Below, in pieces: positions 1 through 11,400 of a DNA stretch of 64,000 nucleotides. Position numbers and translations under genes: made by a program. The notes under the pieces are model-generated. The model ran no database searches. It had not been told where the DNA came from and saw only the letters and a list, made by a program, of their open reading frames with translations. This DNA comes from Diorhabda sublineata. Taxonomy: Eukaryota > Arthropoda > Insecta > Coleoptera > Chrysomelidae. Each line of letters begins with the position of its first letter. Position 1 is the first letter of the stretch. The DNA is taken from positions 9,129,805-9,193,804 of the forward strand of contig NC_079484.1 in assembly GCF_026230105.1 (NCBI RefSeq), in the 5' to 3' direction.

Positions 1-950
1 GTCACAGTATATCCTTTGGGTTTCGATCACTAAAGGAGTGTTACCAAATAGAACTTAGCAAGCAGATTGTGGCGGAAACGCATCATCACCTACACATAAA
101 TGAGGAATGAGTATATAGCATGAAGAGCTTCCGGTAAAAATCTTGATATGGTTGTAACAAGCATACGAGTTATTTGAATGTATTAAATGTATTAAAAGTG
201 CCAAGAGTTGTTAAAACTTCGAAGGGTCCATTCTCGAAAGCTTAAAGTACTTTGTGGAGTATTACTCTTCAAGTTCTATTGGCAGACTATTCGAAGCACT
301 CAAATTTCCTGTCCCTCGCTCGTACTAAAGCGAATATTAGCGACTAAAAAATGTCCATCCGCTCCCTGACTACTTTTTACTTATATATTGAAAATAATAC
401 TTGTTTAGAATATAAATTGAAACATAAAATCACACATAACATCTTCCATTCTCTTTCAAACGTTCATCTATACATAATTTATTATAGATAGTGAAAGTAA
501 TATAAAATAAGCCAGTAACGGTAAATCTTACTACCGTCATATTATGCAACAAGAAAGAAACATTCACTTATTAGTTTCTGATATAGATAACAATATTTTT
601 TGATTTGATATCATTTTTTCCCATTCCTCAATATGGTCTATTCATAATCTTAATTAGTTTTAACAGAATATATATAAAAAGAACTTCACATTCTCTTCCG
701 TATGATTAATAAATTTAATAAAAAAGATTAATCTTGACAGAAAATTTTATTAGATCACTTTTACTGTTACCGGACGTAAACGGCATCTTGGCCGTAATGT
801 GTAGACAATTCAATATCTCTATTAATAAGATTTAACAGAAACTCTCAGACAAAGCTGGACAAGTTTCTTTCAAAATTTCATCAATTCTTTCATCCGAATG
901 TGCCCAGTCAGAAACCTCATTTCCGTACTAGTGGTGGGCCGAATTAATAT
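1..950. other. AT-rich DNA, no gene seen
   Basis: I find no convincing coding region, structured repeat or RNA gene here. All reading frames are short and interrupted. Ordinary AT-rich intergenic or intronic sequence. Confidence 0.5.
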
Positions 951-954
951 CTAT

Positions 955-1500
955 TTGAGCAGAATATGGAAAATTAGATAATGAAATAATAGAAAGAACA
1001 GCAAACATAAGAAAACTGTTCAACATAATTAAAATATTTTCTTGTGAACATTAAAAGACTAAAAGAAATAAAAGTACAAATTCATAAATAACTTCATAGT
1101 TATACTCATACTAACATATGGCTCCGAAACATGGATCGAAAGATAAAGGAAAAATATAAAAATAACTAATATGAGATTCCTGCGAGCTAGACCCGATTAT
1201 ACCATAACGAAAGGAAACATTAAACAGAAACCCGCAAAGCAATACATAGAAAAAAATCAACTATGATGAATCGGATATGTGAAAAGGATGAGTCAGTAAA
1301 AGAATGCAAGAAGAATATTAGAAGACAGAACAATAAGAGCGAGAAATAAAGAAAGACATGGATCGAAGGAATCAGCAAAGCGAGTGAGATCAGGAACGAA
1401 ACTATACGAGGACCGAAATTAATGCGAATTCAATTTGATGTGATAGGTAATAAACGAACTACAGAAGAAAGAGAGTGGGATAGAAACGGAATTTGAAGTT
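955..1500 (+). pseudogene. LINE retrotransposon 3' remnant (C-terminal part of reverse-transcriptase polyprotein)
   Basis: Out-of-frame pieces on the plus strand follow the order of the C-terminal region of RTE/BovB-like insect LINE polyproteins. A piece starting EYGKLDNEIIERT lies near 965, LTYGSETW near 1108, then KNQL, IGYVKRM and a basic tail (RRILEDR). YGSETW followed by a W(F/Y)GHVKRM-like motif is the usual signature of the region after the reverse-transcriptase palm. The catalytic palm and the endonuclease are absent, and several stops and frameshifts break the frame, so this is a 5'-truncated dead copy. The clade assignment is inference from motif resemblance. Confidence 0.6.
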
Positions 1501-3535
1501 TCAAAACATACTGACCTATAACAATTGTTTCGAAATTATAAAAGAAAAACTGATCGAATGGGGTTAGAAATTGGACAGAAAGGATATAATGCCCACGAAA
1601 CTACACACTAAAGTTAACCAAATGAAAGAAATATGATACTTAATATTGTCACGAACTCGTCCACTGACATAGATAGTGAAGCCGGTCCTGTTGTATGTTG
1701 GAGAATTCGCCATATACAATGTCTAAGTAAGACTTTTTTTGTTTACGTAAATTAGAGATTTCGAACATTCTGGATAAGATTATACTGTATATAAACATTA
1801 ATAATAAATTAAATAAATAAATAAATGATAAATAAATGAATAAAAATATATATAACAGCCGTAGTAGTCAGTAAATAATCCAATGTCATATTGAACACAT
1901 TAGAATAGTGAAAAGTAAACGGCGTATTTATATAAATCAGTATGTTAAGAATGAGATAAGTGTTTAATAATAAGTCTTAGTTTAGTAAATAGTTCAGTGT
2001 ATTATTAAATCAAGTAAGTAAGTAAGATGTGTGTATATATCGTTAAAAAACAGTTTAAATAAATAAAAAAAAACATTACAATATCAAGGCTTCCTTGGGC
2101 CCAATTCCCACAGTTGTTTTATACAAATACTAATTAATTTAGGAAATGGAAGGAAGGTTAATAGGTTTGTCTTATTCCGAATTATGAAATGCGCCGATAA
2201 GTTAGCAGTTTGTGAAAAATTCAATAATCCCAAGGAAGGATTGCCTTCATGAATTCCTAAACTGCCTTCGGGACTTGAATTTGCGAAAATGCGTCAGCAT
2301 TTCGGTGGCCTTCTCAACTTAGCCTATTTTTTACAAGACAATACAAATGGAAATTTTGCAATTCGTTTATTGCATAATACGGCCAAATTGAAAATAAATT
2401 ATAATAAAAACATGAAAAACAGTATTCAATCAGCTCCCAAGCAAATATAAAAGAATTTGAAAAATAGCACGTTCACGATAAACGCTAAATAGAAAAAAAT
2501 GTTCCGATATTATAATATTTCTTCAAAAATATTTGTGGGATGACGGATAACATACTTTTAATAATAATAAATCAACTACTATCTGATTTTTGTATCTGAC
2601 ATTTAATATATTGAGATATATCCATAGAAATTACTCCTTAAAAGTTTATCGACAAACTTATTTCTCAAGATTAGAAAATATTTTGATAGTCAGCTGCGAA
2701 AATTACATCAGCCTGTCTGGTGCCATAATATCCCAAAATATTTTCATTTCAATAAATCAAGGAAACATTGTAAATAAAGTTCATTTGGCGATAAAATGAT
2801 AATTTTATTAAGTGTTTAGCTATTGCTTACTGATTTATTGAAAGTGTTTCAAAATATTCCTACCAGTGTTGTTAGCTGCCTAAAAAGGGCAGTAACTATT
2901 GTGCTATGCTAATATTTTCGAATTTAACAAATAATTAATGGGATCAATCGAAATCTACAGTTTCACTTCTGGATCTAGCGAGTGTAAGTTAAGTCGATCA
3001 GAATTTTTTGTGATATGTCTTATCATGTCTTATCATAAAGAATTCACTTCGATAATGTGTGAAGAGTTGTTATAGTAACCCAACGTTTCAAAATATGATT
3101 AGGGAAACGTCTAGAAAATTCCAAATAATTTATAAACGTGAAAAATAATATTCTAGAGTTAAAACGAGAATACGAATTACCGATATGTGAAAATATATTA
3201 GCGATAATCATTTTATAAAATCAAAGAAACATCTTTAACAGACACACCTTAAAAACATTTATCTAGTTTTCATATATTATAAGCAAGCTTGAGATGCAAG
3301 TTATATGAAGTTTTAGCCCAAGTCCAAAGAATTGGTGAAATTGACTCAGGATATATAACTAAAATCAAAATATTGTCGGAAAGAAGTTTATCTGAAAGAT
3401 TTCGTAAAAAAGAGGGCCGAAACAAAGGAATCTCTCATCCTCATCTAATCATAATCAAACATTCAGAGACAAGGTTTATTCTAATATTGTATTAGACAGA
3501 TCCTGAGGTGAATTAGAAAAAGTGAACAGTAGACT
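1501..3535. other. AT-rich DNA, no gene seen
   Basis: No supportable gene. It contains an (AAAT)n-like simple repeat near 1804-1856 and only short reading frames without recognisable domains. Confidence 0.5.
1804..1856. repeat. AAAT-rich simple repeat
   Basis: Imperfect run of AAAT units followed by alternating AT. It could be a decayed retrotransposon tail or a plain microsatellite. Nothing else marks an element end here. Confidence 0.6.
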
Positions 3536-3539
3536 GGAG

Positions 3540-3770
3540 ATAGGATAAAAAATATTCAGGCTATAAATGAATGACGAAAACGGACTTGTCTGGAGAGTAT
3601 AATAGAGGGAGAGGGAATTAGAGGTAGCAGCGGCAGACCGAAAAAGAAATGTATAGAGGAGGTAGCTCCAGATTTAAGAAAAATGGGAATAACTAAGAAA
3701 GAACAGAGGATAGAAACTGATGGTAAAGAAGTAGACGAAAAAAAAACAGAGTTCAAAGAATTTGATTATA
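3540..3770 (+). pseudogene. LINE retrotransposon C-terminal tail remnant
   Basis: The plus strand reads GSSGRPKKKCIEEVAPDLRK near 3627-3690, followed by MGITKK and an acidic/basic tail. GRP-K-W-eeV-eDLkkMGI is the common C-terminal signature of RTE/BovB-like and related insect LINE proteins. Just upstream, DENGLVWRV in another frame corresponds to the preceding segment, so there is at least one frameshift. No palm or endonuclease is present. It may belong to the same family as the remnant near 1 kb, but I cannot show that. Confidence 0.5.
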
Positions 3771-4211
3771 TTTAAGTTTAAAACATATATTTTTTAAATT
3801 GGGGCCTCCAAAACCTGAAATGCTATAATATATATAAAAAATTGCTTTGTTCATTACTGTACTGTTTGGTGCAAACCTTTCAGTACCTGATAAAAGACGC
3901 GCATTAACTATCTTTTGTTAGTTAACGCACGTTAGCCATATCACAATATTATGGAGGATAGAGCCATTTCATATAGGGACGTATGTTCAAAATTTGTCGC
4001 TAGCAAAAAATTATAGTTCAAAATTCGAATAAAATGGCAATTATACCTCAAGGTTATTGCAGGTTTTGCAAAATAAATCTTCCAGGACAATTCCAGGGCT
4101 TGATCTTGATTTCCAAGACACTTTCAAACCAATGAAAATTTTGTTTTGTTTGTTTGTTTGTAACTCTCCTTTGTAGCTTATTACTGTTAGTATGTCCCAC
4201 CACTTTAATTG

Positions 4212-4290
4212 CATTCTTTAGCCGAGCGGGCTAAAGCGTGAACCTCCGGATTCGCCGATTGTGGGTTCAACCGGTTAATATGATGTAAAA
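4212..4290 (+). repeat. tRNA-derived SINE head (Pol III boxes A and B)
   Basis: TAGCCGAGCGGGCTAAAGCG at 4219-4238 closely matches a tRNA box A of the Leu/Ser type. GGTTCAACC at 4264-4272 matches a degraded box B, at tRNA-like spacing. No cloverleaf with an acceptor stem closes around them, and AT-rich sequence follows directly, so this is better read as the promoter head of a tRNA-derived SINE than as a tRNA gene. The 3' end of the SINE cannot be fixed from one copy. Confidence 0.6.
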
Positions 4291-4299
4291 AAATTGTTT

Positions 4300-4845
4300 A
4301 TTCGGATTTTTCAAATTTTCTCTTTACATCGAAACAAATTTTACAACTGTCTGCCCTCTGACGGAGATTAACTATACTACCTGCTTCAATATTAGTTTAA
4401 AATTAAACAGCTTTTGTTGTTCGAAAAGAATTTTACATCCGTGCATTCTCATTGAAGATGTACAATACTAATAACTAGAAGTTGAAGAAAAACTTCATTT
4501 TTGACAATAAATCGAACTAAAGAGTGAAAAACAAATGTAAAGAGAGATAGAGAGAATGCATTATCATTATTTTATTACTTTTTCTATACTTGGAATGAGT
4601 AAATATGAAGACATTGAAGGTAAGAAAAACTGTGAATTCCAACATTTCAATGAAGGAATCGAAGTTCCAGAATAAATATTATAAGTCCAGGACAAATTCT
4701 AAAACAGTCCGAGTTCCAGGACTTTTCCAAGTTTTCCAGTATGTTCTTCATATTTCAGGTATTCCAGGACGCATAGGAGCCTTTGCATAGGCAAATGATG
4801 AAAGATATGAAAAATTATAGAGAACTTCAAGTATACTGATTTCGA
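4300..4845. other. AT-rich DNA, no gene seen
   Basis: No gene found. The segment directly downstream of the SINE head may include its body, but there is no second copy in the window to compare. Confidence 0.4.
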
Positions 4846-4850
4846 AAAAT

Positions 4851-5175
4851 TCTTCTTCTTCTTCTCTTGAACTCTTTATGCACTTTTGAGCACAGTAAAG
4901 GGATTTTGATTTTCATTCTCCCTTCTTTCAATTTTTCCAATCTTCCCGATATTTTGCTATTTCATTCATTAGCTGTGTTGTTTTCCTTTCACTTCTCATG
5001 TGCTACTTGTTTCTGTCAGTTTTCTTATTAGGCTTTGTGGTACTCCTCTCTTTATGTATCCGTACCAGTTGAAACATCTTTCAAACTATTTTGTTTCCCT
5101 TCTTTCCCTACTACCTTCTTCATAAACTTCATCTCCACCGATAATATTCTACTTTTCGTTAAACAAGGGTTGCAG
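4851..5175 (-). pseudogene. possible LINE C-terminal remnant
   Basis: Read on the minus strand, pieces in different frames fall in LINE C-terminal order: VEMKFMKKVVGK near 5150, then NWYGYIKR near 5075, then a lysine-rich tail. EMKFLRRV...W(Y/F)GHVKR is typical of the region after the reverse-transcriptase palm in RTE-like LINEs. A CTT-rich run lies at 4850-4866. The match is weak and frame-shifted; a chance resemblance is possible. Confidence 0.32.
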
Positions 5176-5179
5176 TGAA

Positions 5180-6462
5180 AATAAAGAAATAACATCGTAA
5201 ATTGAAAGTGTATATTTAACATGAGAATAAGAACAAGTGCGTAAACAGAACCAGAATCAGTTAATTTAGTAAAAACTTTGCACATAAGTGAGGTTAACTG
5301 ATAACAGTTGTTCCAAACGAAGCTGGCCGGAAAACTATACGGTGCTGTAGGATGTAGAAACATAAATAGAAATAAAAAAGTGAACTGCTTGAGACCAGAG
5401 TTCAAATAATTAAAATATTTAATGAAGTTGATTATTAAAAGTGAGGAATTCTCTAGCAACGGGGGTTTACATAGTGTAAAACTGTTAAAAAATGTAATAA
5501 CTTTAAAAAAAGTTGTGAAATATTATTATACTAGATGTAAAATATTATAGAAGTGAAAATCGATCCATTATCTATCTTGATAAGATATGGTATGATACCT
5601 ATGATACTCGAAATGAAGGATGTACAAAAGCACTATGAAATAGAAGAAGACACATCACAATCATTCTTGTAAATTTTGCTGTTTAACCCCTTGGTTATTG
5701 AATTAAATTGGTAGAAATTATTACGATGTATGCAATGATAAATATTTTGTATATAATACAAAATGATAACAATTTATTATATCTATTTTTATATCCAATA
5801 AGGATATAAATTTCTTTTTTAAGTGCTCCCTTATCACTGTGTTCATGTATAGTTTCAATAACTGGTTTTTAATAATAATATTTGCTCAACTGGAAGATGA
5901 CCGGCATAATTTCACACAATTAGGGGATTAAGTCATTATTATTTATATGGGTATTAATGCAGTTCTGATTATTATTTATGTTTTTCCGATCGTATAAATC
6001 GTCGGCAATTACCAGCAACAATAATGACACTGTTCATTCGTATATACAAGAAAAAAAATTACAGCATGTAAAACTTTCGAATATCGAAAGAATTTTCAAA
6101 TTGATTTTATATAAACAAAATATTTATACAAATCAATGACATTGAGATAATTTTAATTAATTCACTTTTATCGTTCTGTAATTAATGAATGGTGGATGGT
6201 TTAATGATAATGTTGAATTTATTGTAAACAAATGCATTAATTAAAATTTAAGATAATACAAATACAACAGCAATATGTTGTTGATTATTTATATTAGCAA
6301 AATATTGACCGGATAAATATTTTGGAAAATGGTTTTAAGCAAAACAGTTTCAAAGGAAAACCCATTCAATATTCTTCAACATATTTTTACTTTGTTCTCA
6401 GCTTCATTCGGAAGAGTCACTTCGTCAGTATGGTGTGTGATTGAGTGCTTAATCGCAATATT
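5180..6462. other. AT-rich DNA, no gene seen
   Basis: No supportable coding region, repeat or RNA. Only short interrupted frames. Confidence 0.5.
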
Positions 6463-6772
6463 ATCTAAATCAGTCCTGTCAAAGATACGACCAGCGGGCC
6501 ATTTCTGACTCCCGGGCCGTATCAATAAGGCCCGCGATAACAATGTGTCACAGTAAAAAGAATCATGTTTTTGAAAGCTTTTAGACTTCAGTCGATTCCT
6601 CTACGGATGTTTCAAATACTCGTACGCTCAAGTCTACGGATGTTTATAAGTAATTTCAAGTGCAGCGCGTGCTTCAAGTGAGAGAGAAAGACAGTATAGC
6701 CATCTCTTAGCAGCAAGCGGAAATATCCTATTATTTTTGTCGAGAACGGTAGACTAGAACCTTCCTTAACCA

Positions 6773-6808
6773 TATAAAACGAGTGCGTCGGTGCGACGTG
6801 AGTCAGTT
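6773..6808 (+). promoter_or_regulatory. TATA box plus arthropod initiator of the hAT element
   Basis: TATAAAA at 6773-6779 is followed by the arthropod initiator TCAGTT at 6803-6808, putting the predicted start A at 6805, about 32 bp downstream of the first T of the TATA box. This is the classical spacing of a Pol II core promoter. It points toward the transposase remnant and lies inside the element, so it is probably the element's own promoter. Confidence 0.55.
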
Positions 6809-7004
6809 GAGTCGAGTAATCGAAACGATACGGTTGGAGAAGAATTTTAATTGTACTGCTTAGTAGTGATTGTGAAGGTTTTGTGCATTTGTTTGGGTTG
6901 TGCGTGTGCGATATCCATAATGGTTGAGTCGAGTTCCATAATTGTTAGAAGCTTTCATGTTAGAAATGGGCAAATCAATTAATTATGACAATAACTGGTG
7001 GATT

Positions 7005-7498
7005 GATTGTGCCTTTTTTGTAGATACGAATAAACACACTCGATTGATGTGAATATAAATTTACAGGCTAAAAATCTCATTGTCACTCATATGTATTCAA
7101 ACCTTTGAAACAAAGTTGCATCTGTGGGAAAATCAGGTAAAAAATCAAACTTTGGACCATTACCCTCATTTAAAATCATTTGGTACCGTGAACGAAGAAA
7201 AATTGGATGAATATTCTCAAATTCTGCAAATTTGATTACGGAAATCAACAATCATTTTGAAGACTTTCACAAAATGAATGAAATGGAATTCCCAATTTTC
7301 AACAATCTATTTAATTTTGAAGCTTCACAGGCACCAGTTCATTTGGAAATGGAGTTGATAGATCTTCAATCGGACAGTATTTTGAAAGAAAAATTTAATG
7401 AGATTAACGCTCTTACATTTTATACACAATGTATCAAGAGTTTGGATAATTATCCGGAATTAAAACAACAAGACATAATTACCTACCATCTTTTATAA
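7005..7498 (+). pseudogene. hAT transposase C-terminal fragment (GTF2IRD2/ZBED-like)
   Basis: Pieces on the plus strand match the C-terminal half of hAT transposases of the GTF2IRD2/ZBED5/EPM2AIP1 type. In order they are NLQAKNLIVTHMYSNL near 7055, FETKLHLWENQV near 7105, a HYPHLKSF motif, LITEINNHFEDF near 7230, then HLEMELIDLQSDSILKEKFN. The last motif (ELIDLQ-d-xLK-kFne) is highly characteristic. The longest open piece is 7232-7498. At least two frame changes or stops occur upstream, and the zinc finger and catalytic residues are missing. A poly(A)-signal-like AATAAATAAATAAAAA run follows the stop near 7545. Not functional as a transposase. Confidence 0.75.
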
Positions 7499-7889
7499 CT
7501 TTGATATTATTTTTAACAACCGTATATTATATACTTATATAATTCAATAAATAAATAAAAATAATTAAGTTTTTATTTATTTTCAATCTGGCCCTCCTAC
7601 GAATTCAAAATTTGATATATGGCTCTCTGCCAAATTAAGTTTGACACCTCTGATTTAAATTATTATAGCATATTGGATTGGAAATATAACAGAAAAAGTT
7701 CAGGGAAGGAGTTCTTCTATATAACATAATATCATCAAATGTGACATCATAATCAATGTAAGTCTTTTTGGTCTAATCCTTGTATGAATTTTTAGTTCAG
7801 TCTAGAATCTGTTGAATGTATATTGTATTATCAGGCAATTTGTTATATATTTTAGGCTTTAAGTTTTTGTCCAATGGTCTTATACTTAA

Positions 7890-8235
7890 TGGCTATAATA
7901 TCTTTTTTCATCCATAATTGGTCTATCGCCTGTTCCTTCTTTGATATTGGAGATTTATCTTTTGCTATTTTCACTAGTCTATCGTCTGTCTTTCGACTTG
8001 TTGCTTCTATTGTTTCTTATGTTGTGATACCCATTCATTAATGTTATCTACGTCATATGATAGTCTGATGTTTACGGCTTTCTCGGTTTAGTAGTGCTTT
8101 TCCCGAGATCCGCTTGAGAAATTTTATTTCTGTGGTCTCTAAAATTGTGAAGATATCCCTTATGCCACAATATTTTCTTTCCTCTTGTAGTGTGACAATA
8201 GCTTCAGTTATTTTTATTGTGATATTAAGATATCA
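7890..8235 (-). pseudogene. LINE retrotransposon C-terminal remnant
   Basis: Minus-strand translation gives EIKFLKRISGKALLNREK near 8120, then DVDNINEWVSQHKKQ and KQQVER, then a basic tail. This follows the EMKFLRRIaGKT-lDrer...nINeWV--rk-eW--HisRM signature seen at the C-terminus of many insect LINE polyproteins. Stops interrupt the frame and nothing of the palm domain is present. A 5'-truncated dead copy. Confidence 0.6.
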
Positions 8236-8239
8236 ATTT

Positions 8240-9180
8240 GTAATCAGTAGACCTCTATGTTTTTGAGTCTTTTTTTTCGAATTATGGAGAAAAGTTATTA
8301 ACGTTCTTCTCAAATTTTTATCATTTTATCGTATCTCTTCTATAAAAATCACTAAATCTGAAATAAAAAACACTCATCGATTTCATGCAACAAGAGATGA
8401 CAGATATTGTGAAACGTTAACCAAACTACGGCGAACAATCCAGAATCTCTGGGGAGGGCTTTTGAAAAAATTAGATTAACTGTTATGCCCCAGCCAACGT
8501 TCAGCCTGGACTTATTCTCATCTCCTTCTTAAACTCAAGGTGACAAACGCTTCAAGAGCTACGATGAAGTCCAAGCCGAGGTTACGATTTGATTTAGTAA
8601 TACAAAATTAGTGCACTGTCTTCAGAAGTGTCGAAAAAAATGAAGACTATGTTGAAAAATAGACAGTAGTGTGAGCTTTTCAGCTATGTATAAATTGATA
8701 ACAATAAACAATGTTTTCTATTCGTAAAAAACTTTTGGTACAACCCTATTTGAACATTAATGCCAGAAGATTCCCTATCCAGTGAAGCCGTTCTCAATAA
8801 TATTATATTTCTTTATTTTATAATGATTTTAACTTGTGTAAAAAAATATGTTTACAACTAATAAATTATTTCTTATTATTATCGCATTATCCGTCAAAAA
8901 CTGAAAACATTAGTAAATGGAAAAAATTAATATTATATGCACTTGGCAATGTTAACATAGGGCAGATATCTTGATATGATATGATTCATCTACAATAATT
9001 TTAGAAATCTATCAATGATAAAAATGATCGAGGCATTCTGTGCAAAATTTCTAATTCCATGAATATAAATATAATTATGGATAGCTTGAAAGACAAAACA
9101 TACTCAATAAGGTCAACTTGCATCTTAATTTCAGCAACACAAATTTAGTTTTGCCACTTATCAATCGTGGCGCTAGTGTA
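8240..9180. other. AT-rich DNA, no gene seen
   Basis: No supportable feature in this stretch. Confidence 0.45.
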
Positions 9181-9235
9181 ATAAAAATATGTCATTACTG
9201 TTAATGTCAATTGTCAAGATAAATAACCATTTGTT

Positions 9236-9732
9236 TCAATTTCTTAAACACTTTCCTAATGTGTTCTAAATGGAAAGAATTTTTTGAAATTCAATCAAAT
9301 TATCGTTTGTGTGAAAATCATTTATGGAAAGTGATTTTACAAACTTCAAAAGAAAGCGTTTGAAGTATCAAGCTATATAGTAAACCAAGAACATTCATAT
9401 GCTGTATAAGTTGATGTTCATGCCTTAACATCTGGCAATTTACCTATAGAAGAGTTGAAGTTTTCAAATGAATATTTAGAATCCATTGTTGCAGAAGAAA
9501 TTAGTAGTTTTGACTGTAGTTCATCGGAATACAACCAAATATCAAAATTGAAAAACTGTTTGAAGAAAAACAAAGAGCAGTTAAAGATATCGAAGAAGAT
9601 GTATAAAATTGTTTTAATAATGTAATGAAAGATATCATTAATTCACAATTCAAAAATGAGAAAAGAAATGCAAAAAAATTGAATGTAGAAAAATTTAACA
9701 AAAATTCATATAATATCAAGAATGTGAACTAA
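9236..9732 (+). pseudogene. THAP-type zinc-finger protein relic
   Basis: Near 9270-9400 the plus strand reads YRLCENH in one frame and, after a frameshift, MESDFTNFKRKRLKYQAI in the next. This is the second half of a THAP domain, where the pattern is (R/Y)-x-C-x-x-H-F-x-x-x-D-F followed by KRLK-AIPS. Downstream (9532-9625) a lysine-rich stretch, QISKLKNCLKKNKEQLKISK, fits the coiled coil that usually follows THAP domains. The first zinc-ligand pair is not clearly preserved. THAP fingers occur both in host proteins and in P-element-type transposases, so the origin is open. Frameshifts and stops make it a pseudogene. Confidence 0.45.
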
Positions 9733-9734
9733 AT

Positions 9735-10412
9735 AATTGAAATAATTTTCAAATTTCCACATTACTTTTTTTGATATTAATGAGCAAGTTATTACATTTA
9801 TAAATGCTCAAGAATTTTCGTTATTTTTTCGTATTATCAGCTTAGACATATTTTAGTCAATTCGTGGTAGTAATAATGACGTAATTCTAACGTCAGACTT
9901 AATCAAAATGTATGTTTATGTTCGAAACTCATTAATTAGGTGAATGTTTGAAATCGAAATAGAACAGAAACAATTTAGTATATTGAAACTATTCGTTCAT
10001 AATAGCTACGAATTTCATATAAATTAAATTCATCCTGTCGAAAATATCCGACGACAAAATTACCATTGCTAATAATAGTTTCAATTATTATCAGCCAACT
10101 GGTTATATCTCCTCTTTTTTTGAAAGACCTTGAAGCTATTATCAACAGTGATTTTTTATTACCTTGAACATGACCGTTATTCCGTTGTCATTGGTAGCCA
10201 CAATATAGTAATTTAATTACATAATTCATATAGATATTTAAAAATTTCAGTGTAAATAAATACTGCAACTACAGTTGTTACAGACATGCCACAATAGAAG
10301 AAACGGTAGTGCAATTGGATGCATCTTGTTAGAAAATAAGTCCATCATTTAAATTTCGAGCATTAGAAACCCGATTTGAATTTTTTGTGGAGGATATTAG
10401 ATAATTCCACAA
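9735..10412. other. AT-rich DNA, no gene seen
   Basis: No supportable feature. Confidence 0.45.
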
Positions 10413-10415
10413 CCT

Positions 10416-10630
10416 GGTCTGGTAAAGATCAGGATAACCTGACAAGGACCTGATGAGAATGTAACGCAGATCACTAATGAGGTCCTAATGAGGTTTATCT
10501 TATATGGTCATGATCAGGATTACATTATATGGTCCTGATTAGAAATGCATCATAAGATCCTAATCAGGATTGCCTTGGAACTGGTTTAATCACGATTACC
10601 TAGCATATCCCTGATTAGATTTTCATTCTG
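10416..10630 (+). repeat. 25-bp degenerate minisatellite, about eight units
   Basis: Successive units of about 25 bp follow the pattern GGTCCTGATCAGGATTACAT plus about five AT-rich bases. The clearest are three consecutive 25-bp units starting near 10507 (GGTCATGATCAGG..., GGTCCTGATTAG..., GATCCTAATCAGG...). Each unit contains an imperfect palindrome around TGATCA. Units are only partly identical, so the array is old. A shared AGGATAACCTGA core links it to the larger repeat at 11058-11400. Confidence 0.65.
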
Positions 10631-11057
10631 TTTGAGAATAATCTATCAATTATAGAAACATATAAAACTAATAAAACCAATTAACATCATTTTGAGAAAC
10701 TTTTTAGATAAACCAAAAAAAAAGAATCACAAATCCTGCCTTTTCTTCCAAAATTCAAAATTACAATAAATACTTTTTGCACTTGTTACATAAATAATTA
10801 TTAACAACCCACTCATCGCTATAAGATGTTTACATTTGTTTCGTACAAAAAACTTGTGAACACATTAAATACATTCCTAACAAAAAACTTTCATTCACAA
10901 ATAGGAAAATTTGACATCTGACAGTACTAATGTCATACAACTGGATATGAGCCAATGAAAGAGAACGTTCGTTAGATCCGAACGCTTCTAATATGAACAT
11001 TGATGAAATAGAAGACATGATTTATCAAAATTTCTAAATTTCGTGTAAAAATATTAT

Positions 11058-11400
11058 CCCGTCAGGTAAATTTGAGAGATTCTTCGTATGGACATGAACA
11101 GGAAAACCTGATGAAAAATTATTTATTTTATATAGGGTTATCCTGATGTGATCCTATTGCGGATCTCGTCAGGATAACCTGATAAGATATAGTCTTTATT
11201 TTAGTAAAGTGATCCTTACAGATTCCTTGCATGGACATAACCAGCAAAGCCTAAAAAAATTAATTTATTTTCAATAGAGTCAACCTAGCTTAGTGTTATC
11301 TTAGTGTGGACCTCGCCAGGATAACCTGATATGATATATTTTTCTTTTTAATAAGGTGTTCTATATTTTAACCTAATAAGGTCATTATGATGTATTCAGT
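11058..11400 (+). repeat. tandem repeat, period about 147 bp, two to three copies
   Basis: CTCGTCAGGATAACCTGATA (11165) recurs as CTCGCCAGGATAACCTGATA (11312), 147 bp later. The sequence between them (TCCTTGCATGGACATAACC..., then a T-rich stretch ending in TTAGTGTGGAC) matches the preceding copy (TTCTTCGTATGGACATG... to TTGCGGAT). A partial copy begins at about 11058. The AGGATAACCTGA core is the same motif as in the 25-bp array 600 bp upstream. Confidence 0.6.

Larger units (their letters stand above)
6471..7652 (+). mobile_element. hAT-superfamily DNA transposon, internally deleted copy
   Basis: Left end CAGTCCTGTCAAAG (6471) and the reverse complement of the right end CAGAGGTGTCAAAC (7652) form imperfect hAT-type terminal inverted repeats. 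The flanking 8 bp are ATCTAAAT (6463-6470) and ATTTAAAT (7653-7660), a near-perfect 8-bp target duplication as expected for hAT. Inside are a promoter (6773-6808) and the C-terminal part of a transposase of the GTF2IRD2/ZBED-like (Charlie-type) group. At 1182 bp it is far shorter than an autonomous hAT (usually over 2.5 kb), so the BED finger and catalytic middle have been lost. Confidence 0.75.

Noticed and set aside
4219..4272. A functional tRNA gene.
   Set aside because: Box A and a degraded box B are present but no acceptor stem, anticodon arm or complete T arm can be formed; a SINE head fits better.
5052..5459. 135-codon hydrophobic minus-strand frame, at first sight a membrane protein.
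   Set aside because: No gene-start or splice signals and hydrophobicity is what T-rich codons give; its start region lies beyond, and its end overlaps, a possible LINE remnant.
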